A stretch of 64,000 nt of DNA from Ketobacter alkanivorans (GCF_002863865.1 NZ_CP022684.1:2013501-2077500), one strand, 5' to 3'. Numbered from the stretch's first letter, positions 26,211 to 35,742 are shown. Numbers and translations: made by a program. The notes: generated by a model not told the origin, from the letters alone.

Positions 26211-27155
26211 TTAGTAATTGCAGGTTTCACGATAATCAGAGATGCTGCGATCCGACTCATGATTGGGGCCACACAGGAACTGATCGTATCGACGATCCCC
26301 ATCAATAAAGCGCTTCATCCACGAAACACCATACTTGCCCAAGATGTCTTCATTGGGATATCCGCTGTTCGCACAAAAATGATCGCCACCATTGATTTCA
26401 AGAAATGCCTTAGCGGTCGAGCTCGGAATGCGATTGTAGAACGGGCTTGCATGCTGACCAACCGGCGCAACCACATCCAACTCACACGCAATGATCAACG
26501 TTGGGGTAGTAATTCGGTTGAACGAATTGAACCCACTATACCAAGGAGCCTGAGGAATAGCGGCTTTCAGTGTACGCTGAGTCGACAGCTTCAAACTGCC
26601 GCCACCACCCATAGACCAACCAATCACGCCTAGGCGATTACTGTCTACCATTCCGGAAATCGAGCTGTTTCTTGAGTTACTTTGCGCTATCACGTAATCC
26701 AGAGCCGCACTCAGCTGATTCGCACGACTATCAGGTTGATCATAGATCGTGTTGGTATCAATGGTAATAACGACAAACCCCCAAGAAGCTAGGCGGCTGC
26801 CCCACCATCTGATGGAGCTTTCATAGGACACATAGCCAGGTATGACAGCGATTGCGCCCATTTTACCTTCTGTGCCAACGGGATAGTGGATGGTTCCACC
26901 ACCAAAGCCGGAAACAAATGATGAGACATTGGTGGTGCGCACTGAGTAAGGGCCATCATCCGCCTCAAGTGCACGCACCGTTGGATTAGGGCCGCGAATG
27001 TAACACTCTGCGCCAGAACAGGAGCCCGGGTCAGGAGAGGGGTTGGGAGTAGGATCTGGCGTGGGCGTAGGTGACGGTGTTATAGCAAAGGCCGCAGACG
27101 ACAACATCCCGGCAACAAGGGTGACAATTAAGGGCTTTAATATATCCAATTTCAT
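26211..27155 (-). CDS. Secreted PETase-like polyester hydrolase (type IIb features)
   Basis: 314 aa serine hydrolase of the dienelactone-hydrolase/cutinase group. Signal peptide MKLDILKPLIVTLVAGMLSSAAFA, then a Thr/Pro linker (26-43) with a Cys pair (C46, C51), then the catalytic domain. Nucleophile S181 in GWSMGGGG, D227 in ACELDVVAPV, H259 in GGDHFCANSG. Y108, W180, M182 and W205 match the Ideonella PETase subsites Y87, W159, M161 and W185. C224 and C261 form the extra active-site disulfide; C295/C312 the C-terminal one. F260 replaces PETase Ser238, as in type IIb enzymes. Expected substrates are polyesters, cutin-like esters or cutinase model esters; activity on PET is inference. AAGG precedes ATG 27155. 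Confidence 0.9.
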   Translation of the reverse strand: MKLDILKPLIVTLVAGMLSSAAFAITPSPTPTPDPTPNPSPDPGSCSGAECYIRGPNPTVRALEADDGPYSVRTTNVSSFVSGFGGGTIHYPVGTEGKMGAIAVIPGYVSYESSIRWWGSRLASWGFVVITIDTNTIYDQPDSRANQLSAALDYVIAQSNSRNSSISGMVDSNRLGVIGWSMGGGGSLKLSTQRTLKAAIPQAPWYSGFNSFNRITTPTLIIACELDVVAPVGQHASPFYNRIPSSTAKAFLEINGGDHFCANSGYPNEDILGKYGVSWMKRFIDGDRRYDQFLCGPNHESDRSISDYRETCNY

Positions 27156-27488
27156 TATTTTGCCTTATATATTCTTGTATGAGTTGAAGGCTTTATAGGG
27201 CACCCACAATAAGTGAATCCATTTCTTATGGATGGTTGCTCAAAACAACAAAGTCAAATGTTGACGTACTCGCGCAAATACGGACAACGATACTTACATG
27301 TGATGTCATCATTACCACGAACACGATGTCATCAATGTCCAGTTTGCTTCGCATTTTGGCCATGAAGGAACGGCATTTTCAGGATAAGATGTCTGCATGT
27401 GCTCATTTGTGATGTCGCGTTAAACAATACGACGCCAATCTGCGCACATCACCTCAATGACTACACGTTATTAAAAGAGCGCACTACT
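27156..27488. promoter_or_regulatory. Divergent control region of hydrolase and chaperone-like genes
   Basis: 333 bp without a convincing gene. It contains two direct copies of GATGTCATCA (27302-27311 and 27325-27334, 23 bp start to start) and an inverted repeat ATCCAT-TTCTT-ATGGAT (27217-27233) close to the hydrolase. A TATAAA lies on the minus strand near 27191-27196, upstream of the hydrolase. The repeats are candidate operator sites for one or both divergent promoters; no known regulator consensus is recognised. Confidence 0.5.
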
Positions 27489-28385
27489 ATGAATAACAAA
27501 CATAAAGCAGCGCTCGCTGCTATCAGCCTGACCAGTGCATTGCTGTATTACACAACTAGCAACCAGCATCCGAGTCAGACACGCGACACTCCCGAACCCG
27601 CTATCGCTACTGAGTCTACCCACGCCAACAATAACCCCACCGCCAATACAGTTAAGGACTTGTGGGACTGGGATAATCTTGAATTGCCAGAAGGTGCCTC
27701 CGCCACGGCAAGCAGTAGCACCGATGCTGACACTCAGTTTGATATTCAAAAAATTCATGATGCCCTACAAGCACTAAGAGTTGATTCCTATGGTGACATC
27801 ATTACCGATGATCTTGCTTTAGCCGCTTTAAATCAGGCCTTCCAGCATGGCCGAATCACTCTTGACGAACAATCTATGACTAAGTTTCTAACCATAATTC
27901 GTGCTGCGCTCCCCAATCAAACGGGCGATCAGGCAGCAGAGATTGCCAAGAACTATCATGATTATCTACAAGCTCGATCGGATTTGTTTGCTTACGTTTC
28001 CGCAAAGGATCAGCAAGCAGCTATTGAGGACATCATCGCCCTACAGTCACTTTATCTAGGCAACCAAGTAGCACGTGATTTATTTCGCACCGAAAATGCC
28101 AACGCCCACTATATGATGGCTGCCTTTGAGGTGGAGCAGGATGAATCCCTCACCTTGGCCGAGAAGCAGGCTCGGCAAGAGGCATTGACAGAGCAATATG
28201 CCGGGGATCAACACGGTATAGAACACTGGCAAAGCCGCTACCAACAATTTAAGGCCGAGAAGGCCATTCTTGAAGAAGCAGGTTATTCATCGGCTGAAAC
28301 CAAACGGCAAATTTACGAACTGCTGAATTATCACTTTAGCGAAGATGAACAGAAGCGCTTGGCTCAACTTAATCTATGGCATTAG
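27489..28385 (+). CDS. Lipase secretion chaperone-like protein (LifO family)
   Basis: 298 aa. An N-terminal membrane anchor (about residues 7-22) is followed by a low-complexity Ser/Thr/Asn-rich linker and an all-helical domain. The segment LFRTENANAHYMMAAFEVEQDESLTLAEKQARQEAL matches the C-terminal pattern of lipase-specific foldases (LF-E-.....-LA..D..L...-EK..R...L), and a FAYVSAKDQQAAIEDI block resembles the middle of LifO; the strict RxxFDY(F/C)L(S/T)A motif is not clear. Lif proteins are periplasmic steric chaperones of family I lipases; no such lipase gene lies here, and the neighbouring secreted ester hydrolase is the PETase-like enzyme. AAAAGAG precedes ATG 27489. Confidence 0.65.
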   Translation: MNNKHKAALAAISLTSALLYYTTSNQHPSQTRDTPEPAIATESTHANNNPTANTVKDLWDWDNLELPEGASATASSSTDADTQFDIQKIHDALQALRVDSYGDIITDDLALAALNQAFQHGRITLDEQSMTKFLTIIRAALPNQTGDQAAEIAKNYHDYLQARSDLFAYVSAKDQQAAIEDIIALQSLYLGNQVARDLFRTENANAHYMMAAFEVEQDESLTLAEKQARQEALTEQYAGDQHGIEHWQSRYQQFKAEKAILEEAGYSSAETKRQIYELLNYHFSEDEQKRLAQLNLWH

Positions 28386-28386
28386 T

Positions 28387-28992
28387 GTGAACCGGGCTTC
28401 AATCATTCTACAGGCATTGCTTATGGCCACCATCACACTAACGCTTGGTGGCGTGGTATCTGTGCTTATAAAGCCCGGGATACAGGATCAGCAGCACCAG
28501 CCAGCAATCGCCCTACCATCTGAATCTGTGATCAGTTGGCCGCCTGCATGGAACTTTGATTATCATCCCATAGAAAAAAATCTACTTAGCATTCAAATCA
28601 ACGAATCCATCCCAGAGGCAAATTCAACCAACGAAGCCTTACTACGTAACGCAGTTCTGGCCTTTCCCGATAATATCGACAACAATATTCTTGAGCGCGT
28701 CATCTGGCTCAGCCGGAAAACCCTACCCGAAGAAGGCGGTGAACTTTTATCCCTTTGGCTGCTGCAATACCATCACTATCATCAAGATGTGCTAGCACTG
28801 AACCAAACCCCTGAAGAAGCAGACCGGCATCTTCACAAGCTGATTGAGCTGCAACAACACCATTTCGGTGAACAACAGGCCAGCCTACTATTTGCAAGAT
28901 ACCATCAACTGGCCAAGTTCAGCGATCAACGACAACAATTGCGAGGCAGCAAGGCCCTTGCACAAACAAAAACCACCAATGCGACGCCCTAG
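28387..28992 (+). CDS. Second, shorter lipase chaperone-like protein
   Basis: 201 aa from GTG 28387, one base after the upstream stop. N-terminal membrane helix (about residues 4-24), then a helical domain. The segment LPEEGGELLSLWLLQYHHYHQDVLALNQTPEEADRHLHKLIELQQHHFGEQQASLLFARYHQ aligns by eye with LPNQTGDQAAEIAKNYHDYLQ...LYLGNQVARDLFRTENANAHY of the preceding gene, so the two look like tandem paralogues, this one lacking the C-terminal part. A truncated or specialised foldase subunit is the likely reading; no function can be assigned. Confidence 0.6.
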   Translation: MNRASIILQALLMATITLTLGGVVSVLIKPGIQDQQHQPAIALPSESVISWPPAWNFDYHPIEKNLLSIQINESIPEANSTNEALLRNAVLAFPDNIDNNILERVIWLSRKTLPEEGGELLSLWLLQYHHYHQDVLALNQTPEEADRHLHKLIELQQHHFGEQQASLLFARYHQLAKFSDQRQQLRGSKALAQTKTTNATP

Positions 28993-30574
28993 CTTAATGC
29001 GGCAGTATTTAATTGCTAGCATATCAGGGTTGCTGCTTGCGGCCCCATTCATACAGCCTTCGTGGTTTGTCACACCTTGGCTGGCATTCATTCCGCTGTT
29101 CTGGTGTCTCCGCCAAGCCTATCATTATCTGCAATGCTATCTTCTGGGCCTAATGTTCGGACTTGCCTTTGCAGTAGCTGCAGGTTACTGGATCTCACCT
29201 TTTATTTATCTACTAAAAGGCTATAGCTACCCCACCAGCTTCTTGATTGGGATCGTATTTTGGGTCTACAGTGCCCAACTTTTTGCCTGCGCTTGCTTGG
29301 CCAGCATCTGGCTCATACGATGCGGCAAAATATCAGAGCTTGTTGCTTTCCCTTTGATTTTTGGTTTATTCATTCATCACTTTCCCATGGTATTTTCACC
29401 ATACTTGGGAGGCACGCAGATTAAATTCGAGCTAGCGCTGCAAGGGGTCGACCTGTTCGGAGAGCAAGCCCTCAGCACTCTGATCATTTTGGTTAACGTA
29501 ACTCTGCTACAAGCCTTCACAATGGGTGCTAGATGCCTTTCTCGCAAAGCAAACGGCATAGCAACACTGCTAATCTGCTGCTGGTTTGGTTACAGCGCAT
29601 GGTCACTCTCTTTGTGGCAAAGCCGCATGGAGCAGTGGAGCACGCTGGCAATTGGTCTTATACAGCCAAATGAAGCTCCACAGCGAGGACATACTGCATC
29701 TGTACCCGGTTACAGCAGAACATTTCCTGCAGAAATGGACATGTCCGAGCAGCTGGTAACAGCTGGCGCTCAATGGGTGATCTGGCCAGAGGCTCGCTAC
29801 AAAGGTTATCTGGAATTGCCCCGCGTACGTGATGCCTATCATCATGCGGTAAAGAACCTGTCCACGCCGCTCTTGTTTCAGGATATGGAACGCACCAGTG
29901 ATGGAGAAAACACCTTACTTAGAAATGCCGCAATATTACTCAGTGGCAACGACGAACCTGCCGATATTCACTTTAAGGTGAAACGAGTACCATTTGGTGA
30001 ATATCACCCACTGGCTGAAGCGATTCCCCCGATAAAGCCACTGCTTGCATCATTTTTTGGGGGCTTCACAGACACCATAAAACCAGGCATTGCGGCTGGG
30101 TTTTTCACACTGAGCGAATTCAAGATCGCACCTTTAATTTGCTTCGAAGTGATGTTTGGCGACTACGTTGCCGAACAGGTGCAAGGGCGCGCCGAAGGAG
30201 CAATACTCACGGTGCTCTCAAGCAATGGATGGTTTGGCAGTAGCCGCCAGCCCTATCAGCATTTGTATGGTGGTGCGTTGCGTGCGGTTGAAAACCGCTT
30301 ACCCATGGTTCACGTAATGAACAACGGCCCATCTGCCATTATATTGCCAACAGGGCGCATCATTGCAGAAACACCCTTCCAGCAGGCAGGAGGTTATCTG
30401 CTGAAGTTACCCTATTCCGCGGTCTCCGGTGGCAGCTTTTACACTCGTCATCCACATTTGTTCTCAAGTTCATGCTGGGTGGCACTTAGCTTGCTGACGC
30501 TCGTTGCTATTTGCCACAGGCGCAACCAACGTTACCTGGCACGCCGGGCTCGAACCACTACACAAACCTCTTGA
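28979..30574 (+). CDS. Apolipoprotein N-acyltransferase-like protein
   Basis: 531 aa with about seven N-terminal membrane segments and a periplasmic nitrilase domain, the Lnt architecture. Catalytic Glu in WVIWPEARYKG, Lys in KVKRVPFGEYHPL, and Cys in LICFEVMFGDYV are in place, with SSNGWFG and RAVENRLPMVHVMNNGPSA as in Lnt. It could be the housekeeping lipoprotein N-acyltransferase, but the usual ybeX/ybeY neighbours are absent and it sits in the chaperone-like operon, so a specialised paralogue is plausible. Start unclear: ATG 28979 overlaps the previous gene by 14 bp; ATG 28997 is also possible; neither has a strong ribosome-binding site. Confidence 0.8.
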   Translation: MRRPSLMRQYLIASISGLLLAAPFIQPSWFVTPWLAFIPLFWCLRQAYHYLQCYLLGLMFGLAFAVAAGYWISPFIYLLKGYSYPTSFLIGIVFWVYSAQLFACACLASIWLIRCGKISELVAFPLIFGLFIHHFPMVFSPYLGGTQIKFELALQGVDLFGEQALSTLIILVNVTLLQAFTMGARCLSRKANGIATLLICCWFGYSAWSLSLWQSRMEQWSTLAIGLIQPNEAPQRGHTASVPGYSRTFPAEMDMSEQLVTAGAQWVIWPEARYKGYLELPRVRDAYHHAVKNLSTPLLFQDMERTSDGENTLLRNAAILLSGNDEPADIHFKVKRVPFGEYHPLAEAIPPIKPLLASFFGGFTDTIKPGIAAGFFTLSEFKIAPLICFEVMFGDYVAEQVQGRAEGAILTVLSSNGWFGSSRQPYQHLYGGALRAVENRLPMVHVMNNGPSAIILPTGRIIAETPFQQAGGYLLKLPYSAVSGGSFYTRHPHLFSSSCWVALSLLTLVAICHRRNQRYLARRARTTTQTS

Positions 30575-30607
30575 GCAATATGTCCACTTGATCGCAGCGC
30601 CAATTTG

Positions 30608-30949
30608 TTACTGGCCGACTAATATTAGCTTTCCAGTTTTAGCATCTCGATACACCGTGCCTACGCTTTCCATACCCTGACCGGTGGCACCTTGCGCTTT
30701 CATGGCATCCGGCAAATCCACCAATTCTTTTCCAGTATTCACTTCAACCGGCTGTACCGCGAAATGCTCACGCAGCTCTTGGCTTTGTGCAATAAGCGCA
30801 ATCATAAGGCCCAGCGCGAACACCAACATGACATCCATAATATTAGCGAAACCTGACAGCGGGTCTGAATCCTCCTGTGCGAATCGTCCACCATTTAAAA
30901 GCCTCCGTCTTGATTTACACATCTTATTCTGCGCCATATCCTGTGACAT
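30608..30949 (-). CDS. DUF2149 protein, ExbD/MotB-like partner of the TolQ-like channel
   Basis: 113 aa. Basic N-terminus, one membrane helix with an Asp at its start (DPLSGFANIMDVMLVFALGLMIALIA, D39), then a short periplasmic tail ending VGTVYRDAKTGKLILVGQ. The single helix with a polar carboxylate is what ExbD, TolR and MotB use for proton flow, and DUF2149 proteins are found beside TolQ-like and CobN-like genes. Its start ATG shares one base with the TolQ-like stop (TAATG), indicating tight coupling. Role inferred: stator half of a small proton channel serving the CobN-like protein. Confidence 0.85.
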   Translation of the reverse strand: MSQDMAQNKMCKSRRRLLNGGRFAQEDSDPLSGFANIMDVMLVFALGLMIALIAQSQELREHFAVQPVEVNTGKELVDLPDAMKAQGATGQGMESVGTVYRDAKTGKLILVGQ

Positions 30950-31395
30950 TAGATTGCATCCCTCTGCTCAATATTCTGCAAACAGGCTTCATACCATCGA
31001 CGCCGCACTCGACCCAGGACATAACCCAACAACCCAACGAACAGACCCAATACTGTGGTATCAAACGCCACCGTCATGGCGGTTGCCAGAATTTCAATAT
31101 TGCCACTGCCCATAGCCGACAGCCCCGGCCCCAAGGGTATCAATGTACCCATCAACCCCAGTATCGGGCCACTTCGAGCAAGCAGATCAACCCGCTCCAG
31201 CCTCCTTACGGCGTAATGTTCAAACATCAACGCGTCACCAGTCTGCATTCTGGTTAATGCACCAAACCTCTCGGCTAACGCAGATCCGCATTCCCACAGC
31301 ACCATCAGCAGGCATACAGCCAGAGCAATCAAAACCGGATACAACAGCCAACTTACAACATGGTGCAATAAACCTAAGGTCAAACCATGAATCAT
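30949..31395 (-). CDS. MotA/TolQ/ExbB-family proton channel protein
   Basis: 148 aa with three membrane segments: LLYPVLIALAVCLLMVLWECG, and after a cytoplasmic loop the conserved pair RSGPILGLMGTLIPLGPGLSAMGSG and MTVAFDTTVLGLFVGLLGYVLG typical of TolQ/ExbB. ATG 31395 is preferred because AGGGA lies 8 bases upstream; a TTG at 31413 extends the frame. It is short compared with ExbB (about 240) because the loop is small. Located between the CobN-like gene (21 bp gap) and the DUF2149 gene. Confidence 0.85.
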   Translation of the reverse strand: MIHGLTLGLLHHVVSWLLYPVLIALAVCLLMVLWECGSALAERFGALTRMQTGDALMFEHYAVRRLERVDLLARSGPILGLMGTLIPLGPGLSAMGSGNIEILATAMTVAFDTTVLGLFVGLLGYVLGRVRRRWYEACLQNIEQRDAI

Positions 31396-31416
31396 GTTAT
31401 TTTCCCTGTTCAAAAA

Positions 31417-34400
31417 TCAGTAAGAGTGGCCACGCCAACTGCGCCTAAACCCCGCAACAACCACCGAGATCATAAGAATCACCAGCGCCAGATAAGCAAG
31501 CTGCACATAACGATCGGGTGGTAATTGCTCATTTGAATCGACACTCAGGTCAGCCTTGCTTGTTATATCATCCACGACTGGATCGTTTACCAATTTAATT
31601 TCTGTAAGCCGATGGACTTCCTCACCCACCTCTTCGGGAGTGGCTGCTGCATCCAGAATCGGCGCAAACTGCTGCCACTGTTCCGCACTCACAAATTGCT
31701 CCAGCCAGGGCATCATAGGATGATTCGGATCAGTATGCCCGCTACCAGGGAGCCCGTTTTCTATTACTAAACGGGTAAAGTCTTGCGCCAACTGTTGGAT
31801 TGTTTGCTCATCTGCCTGCCAAAATTGCTTATGGACTGCCACCAGCATAATGGCCAGCATATTCGCCTTAACATGAGCATTATGTTCCACTTCTAAAAAT
31901 GTATTCACACCCAACCCATAACGATCATCCAGATATACTTCTTTCACTTCCTGCCAGGCCCAATCGCCCACCAGCGTAGGGTTTGTTACCTGCCAGCCCC
32001 AAAGATACTCAAGAAACTCGCTCCCCATCGTGCGCGCACCGGCATACCCATGATCCATCAACCCCGTTAACCACTTGGGGTTTAAAAAGCGCCCTCTCAA
32101 TTCCTGCCGCAATGCCAGACCCAAAGGCTGCGTTACCACCCGCTCTGGATCTGCATGATTAAGCACGTAATTATTGGGTGCGGTTCCAGTTAACGTTTCA
32201 ACTGCCAGACTTAAGCCACCAAGATAATCAAATGCATCATTATTATCGATTAACCCATATAAGTTACTGGAACGACCGAAGTAGGTGTTCTCCACATCCG
32301 CGAGCAGAGTTTTGAAGGTCTCCTGCGCTGATGCCCCAAACTGATCTTGATTGAACCCATGCCCCAGTCGTCGTATGTAGACCTCCGCCAGCTCCTGGCG
32401 TTGCTGCCATGCACCTGAACGCTCTACCAATCGGTTGATTCCAGCTCCATAACTACCTGGCGCATCACCAAATACCCGCAAACTGGAGAGCAATGCGACC
32501 TGCTCAGGGCTGCGACCTTGTGCTAAAAGTCTACGCGCATCTTTAACCCAGTGGCCTGCTACCTGATTCTGCTGTAACGATTCGTTTCCGCCCGCTAGGG
32601 AACCACCCAGAGGCGCTAAAGCCAGTTGTAACGACTCTACTAAGGCCGGATGCTCGGCAACGATACGATCAGCCGATGCACTCAACGCCATTAAGACACC
32701 ACGATCCAACATCTTCATTTGTTGTCCGTACAAATCACGAAACAGGCCGGAGGTGGTGAACACCATATCCCGACGCACACGATTGCCTCCTAAAGCCTGA
32801 AGCTTCAAGCCTTTCACCAATCCCCGACTGTTCCATACGGGCTCCAATCCCAGCATATCCAGTGCGAATGCAATCATCACACCTTCATCGCGTACGACAT
32901 CTGATGCCCAAAGCACCTGCGCTTCTCGCTTATCCGAGTTCTGTGCATTATTCGCGCGCGCATCACGAGCCATTTCTCGCCCTAGCTGCCATGCAACCGG
33001 GCTGGGAATCAGGCTGTTATCCAACGCATAAAAATTACGCCCGGTGGGCAGGCTCTCGGGGCTACGAATCGGATCATTACCTTTTCCAGGCAATACGTAA
33101 CGCCCATTCAATCCATTCAGCAATGCAGACATTTCAAACTGGGGTGATTGCTCCAACAATGCCTGCCACTGGGCTTTCTGCAGTTCATTCTCCGGCGCCA
33201 TGGATGAGAGCATCATCTCCACCGCAGGCGCTGCCCAGTCGCGACCGAACACGTGCAGACCCAATGGCATAAAGCGCTCCTGAAGATTCGTCAGATAATG
33301 TCCAACCTCATGAACCAGCATGTCGTCATCCACTTCATTGAAGCTGATCCCCATAACAGACAATTCAGCTGACATCGCCTCCGCCAATTCGTCTTTTAGT
33401 TCAAGCGCGTCCACTTTTTCACGGATTTGTGTCACCAGTCTCTGTGTGAGCGCAGGGTTATCAGAGTTATGATTAGCTTCAAAGCTTTCAATGAGTTGCC
33501 GCAGCTTCAGCAACTCATCATATAAAGGCGTGCTTTGCAATGGTGGCGTCAAGTGATCGATCATTACCGCCAACCCTCGGCGCTTAGCTTGAATCCCCTC
33601 CCCTACACCATCGACAATATAGGGGTACAGCCCAGGCACGTCCGCAGCAACAATACGCGCGTAATCATCCTCAGCCAACCCAACCGAACGTCGCGGCAAA
33701 AATTCATACGTTGAATGTCGCCCCACATGCACAATCGCATCGGCCTTAAACACATCGCGCAGATAATGATAATACGCTAGGTACTGATGCGGTGGTGGAA
33801 AAGCCAGATTAGCGTGTAGCAGCTCTTCGTTGATCTCCCAGCCACGAGGCGGCTGCGGCCCGATAAATACGTTGCCAAATTGCAAGCCCGGCATCAGCAA
33901 CTGACCATCGTGCACCATCACCTTACCAGGCGCACTTCCCCATCCGCCCAAACCTTCAATTCCGGTTTTCTTCAGTGCGGCTACAATTTTGTCAGACTGT
34001 TGCCAACAAGCTTGATCCGATTGATCGATACAGCCCTGGTAACACGCTTGCAACTGACCAAGCAGATCCAGTGCTCGCTGGCGACCTTGGTGATCTACAC
34101 CTTCCAATAGGTGCAGCATTTCCTCCATTGTATGATCCAACGTAGCCTGAGCCATTTTGGGCAACCCTGCAGCCAAAGCAACCTGCAGTTGTCCGTGCAG
34201 CAATCCAAATGGCCCGTCTACCATCTCACGCTTAACCACTTCGGGTAAGGTATCAAAGTAGCTCTGATACTGAGTAGCGTCCATACGCATAACGGAATGA
34301 CTCATTTTTACCAATGCTGCATGATCATTTGGTAAGTTCACACCACTTTCCTGCATGGCATCCAACAACGCATTCTGTGATGCGGGCAAATCACTAACAC

Positions 34401-35742
34401 GATACCCCGCCGACTTCATTTGATTCAAAATTTGCCATAACGTAGCGGGTACATCGAGGTTATCTGCACCAATGTTATGTCGGCCCGGTGGGTGATTGTA
34501 ATAAACTATAGCAATCCGCTTTTCTGCATTGGGCTGTGTTTGAAGGCTATGCCAACGCTGCACACGATCCATTAAGGTTTCCATACCTTCAAGCACCGGC
34601 TCAATAGGCTGAATACGAATACCAGTTTGCACATCCTCAGTAACGGCACCAGCCGACGCCACCACAAGTGGCTGGCTGGCACCTTGCATCTCGGGCATAG
34701 AAATCTGGTAGTACACTTTTTCTACCGCCAGACCATCTGATGACAGCCGCCATTGAGCCGCCGTGCGATCGCGCAATTTGATTGCTTTGAGCACAGGGAC
34801 ATTTAGCAAAGCAAGCTGCTCATTCGCGCGCTCCCGCCCTTCACCTCCTCCCATAACGAAATCCTGCAGCATCACGACAGCCGTCAGGTTATTCGCTTGC
34901 GTGCGCAGTTTTTCTAGTGCATCAACCGTTGCATCGCCCCAGTAGGCTAGGCCAACTAGACACTGCTGGTGTTTTTGTTCTGCTACAGCGCACAATTGAT
35001 TAAGCAAGTACGCATCTCCCGGCCGGTCACCACCAGCATGATCTAGAACAACCACTAACGGCTTGTCATTATCAATTGCAGGCACCTCCTCACTCAACTC
35101 GCCTCGAAACCACCAACGCAGTCGCGCCTGAGCTATCGCATCTTTAACGACTAATTTACTCTCGAGGTCATATTGCTGTGCGACCCACACAAACAACTGC
35201 TGCAGATTCTCTTCTCCGCCCCCCTGCCAATAACTTCGGGCAATTAACCAAGGTGCCTGGGCAGGATACTGATCCAACATCGACTCTAACCATATCGCAA
35301 GCTCTTGCTCTGGGCGCATTGCTGACAATGTTTCCACTTGCTTATCATCATTAAATACCTGCACACCATCGTGCCTGCTAAGCCGAACCAAACGATGATC
35401 ACTATTGAAAACCAGAACATTCTTGATGTTTCTTGATTGTGACAGGTCGGCCACCAGCTCACTCACTACTGCACCGAACAGACCTGCGCCAACCACCACA
35501 TCCGCAGATTCGAGCAACTCTTGTCGCTGTTTGGAGGAGAGTTCTAGCAGTTGGGTTTCTGTACGCGCTTGCAGTCGAAAATTGGGGTTCGATTTCAGAA
35601 AACGGTGGCCGGCTTCCGCCACGGTCTCGGCATTACGCTGAGACACCAGCATCAGAATTCGCATATCGGAGGAAGCGGCTAATAGCCAATTACTATGAAT
35701 ACTACACAAAGTAGCAGTGAGCACGTATAACACTACACGCAT
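31417..35742 (-). CDS. cobN: Exported, membrane-anchored CobN-like chelatase
   Basis: 1441 aa protein of the CobN/Mg-chelatase H family. It starts with a probable signal sequence (MRVVLYVLTATLCSIHSNWLLAASS) and ends with one membrane helix (YVQLAYLALVILMISVVVAGF), so the large domain should face the periplasm, unlike classical cytoplasmic CobN. Family motifs: IAIVYYNHPPGRHNIGADNLDVP, VHVGRHSTYEFLPRRSVG, GRDWAAPAVEMML and RMDMVFTTSGLFRDLYGQQ-type block near residue 1000. No CobS/CobT or ChlI/ChlD AAA partner is nearby. A cobalamin riboswitch precedes it, and GAGG before ATG 35742 gives the start. Possible roles: cobalt insertion or removal, or corrinoid handling, energised by the adjacent TolQ/DUF2149 channel. 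Confidence 0.88.
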   Translation of the reverse strand: MRVVLYVLTATLCSIHSNWLLAASSDMRILMLVSQRNAETVAEAGHRFLKSNPNFRLQARTETQLLELSSKQRQELLESADVVVGAGLFGAVVSELVADLSQSRNIKNVLVFNSDHRLVRLSRHDGVQVFNDDKQVETLSAMRPEQELAIWLESMLDQYPAQAPWLIARSYWQGGGEENLQQLFVWVAQQYDLESKLVVKDAIAQARLRWWFRGELSEEVPAIDNDKPLVVVLDHAGGDRPGDAYLLNQLCAVAEQKHQQCLVGLAYWGDATVDALEKLRTQANNLTAVVMLQDFVMGGGEGRERANEQLALLNVPVLKAIKLRDRTAAQWRLSSDGLAVEKVYYQISMPEMQGASQPLVVASAGAVTEDVQTGIRIQPIEPVLEGMETLMDRVQRWHSLQTQPNAEKRIAIVYYNHPPGRHNIGADNLDVPATLWQILNQMKSAGYRVSDLPASQNALLDAMQESGVNLPNDHAALVKMSHSVMRMDATQYQSYFDTLPEVVKREMVDGPFGLLHGQLQVALAAGLPKMAQATLDHTMEEMLHLLEGVDHQGRQRALDLLGQLQACYQGCIDQSDQACWQQSDKIVAALKKTGIEGLGGWGSAPGKVMVHDGQLLMPGLQFGNVFIGPQPPRGWEINEELLHANLAFPPPHQYLAYYHYLRDVFKADAIVHVGRHSTYEFLPRRSVGLAEDDYARIVAADVPGLYPYIVDGVGEGIQAKRRGLAVMIDHLTPPLQSTPLYDELLKLRQLIESFEANHNSDNPALTQRLVTQIREKVDALELKDELAEAMSAELSVMGISFNEVDDDMLVHEVGHYLTNLQERFMPLGLHVFGRDWAAPAVEMMLSSMAPENELQKAQWQALLEQSPQFEMSALLNGLNGRYVLPGKGNDPIRSPESLPTGRNFYALDNSLIPSPVAWQLGREMARDARANNAQNSDKREAQVLWASDVVRDEGVMIAFALDMLGLEPVWNSRGLVKGLKLQALGGNRVRRDMVFTTSGLFRDLYGQQMKMLDRGVLMALSASADRIVAEHPALVESLQLALAPLGGSLAGGNESLQQNQVAGHWVKDARRLLAQGRSPEQVALLSSLRVFGDAPGSYGAGINRLVERSGAWQQRQELAEVYIRRLGHGFNQDQFGASAQETFKTLLADVENTYFGRSSNLYGLIDNNDAFDYLGGLSLAVETLTGTAPNNYVLNHADPERVVTQPLGLALRQELRGRFLNPKWLTGLMDHGYAGARTMGSEFLEYLWGWQVTNPTLVGDWAWQEVKEVYLDDRYGLGVNTFLEVEHNAHVKANMLAIMLVAVHKQFWQADEQTIQQLAQDFTRLVIENGLPGSGHTDPNHPMMPWLEQFVSAEQWQQFAPILDAAATPEEVGEEVHRLTEIKLVNDPVVDDITSKADLSVDSNEQLPPDRYVQLAYLALVILMISVVVAGFRRSWRGHSY

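Noticed and set aside
28387..28992. Possible frameshift splitting one chaperone gene into two
   Set aside because: The second gene has its own membrane helix and a full helical domain resembling that of the first, so tandem duplication fits better than a broken gene.
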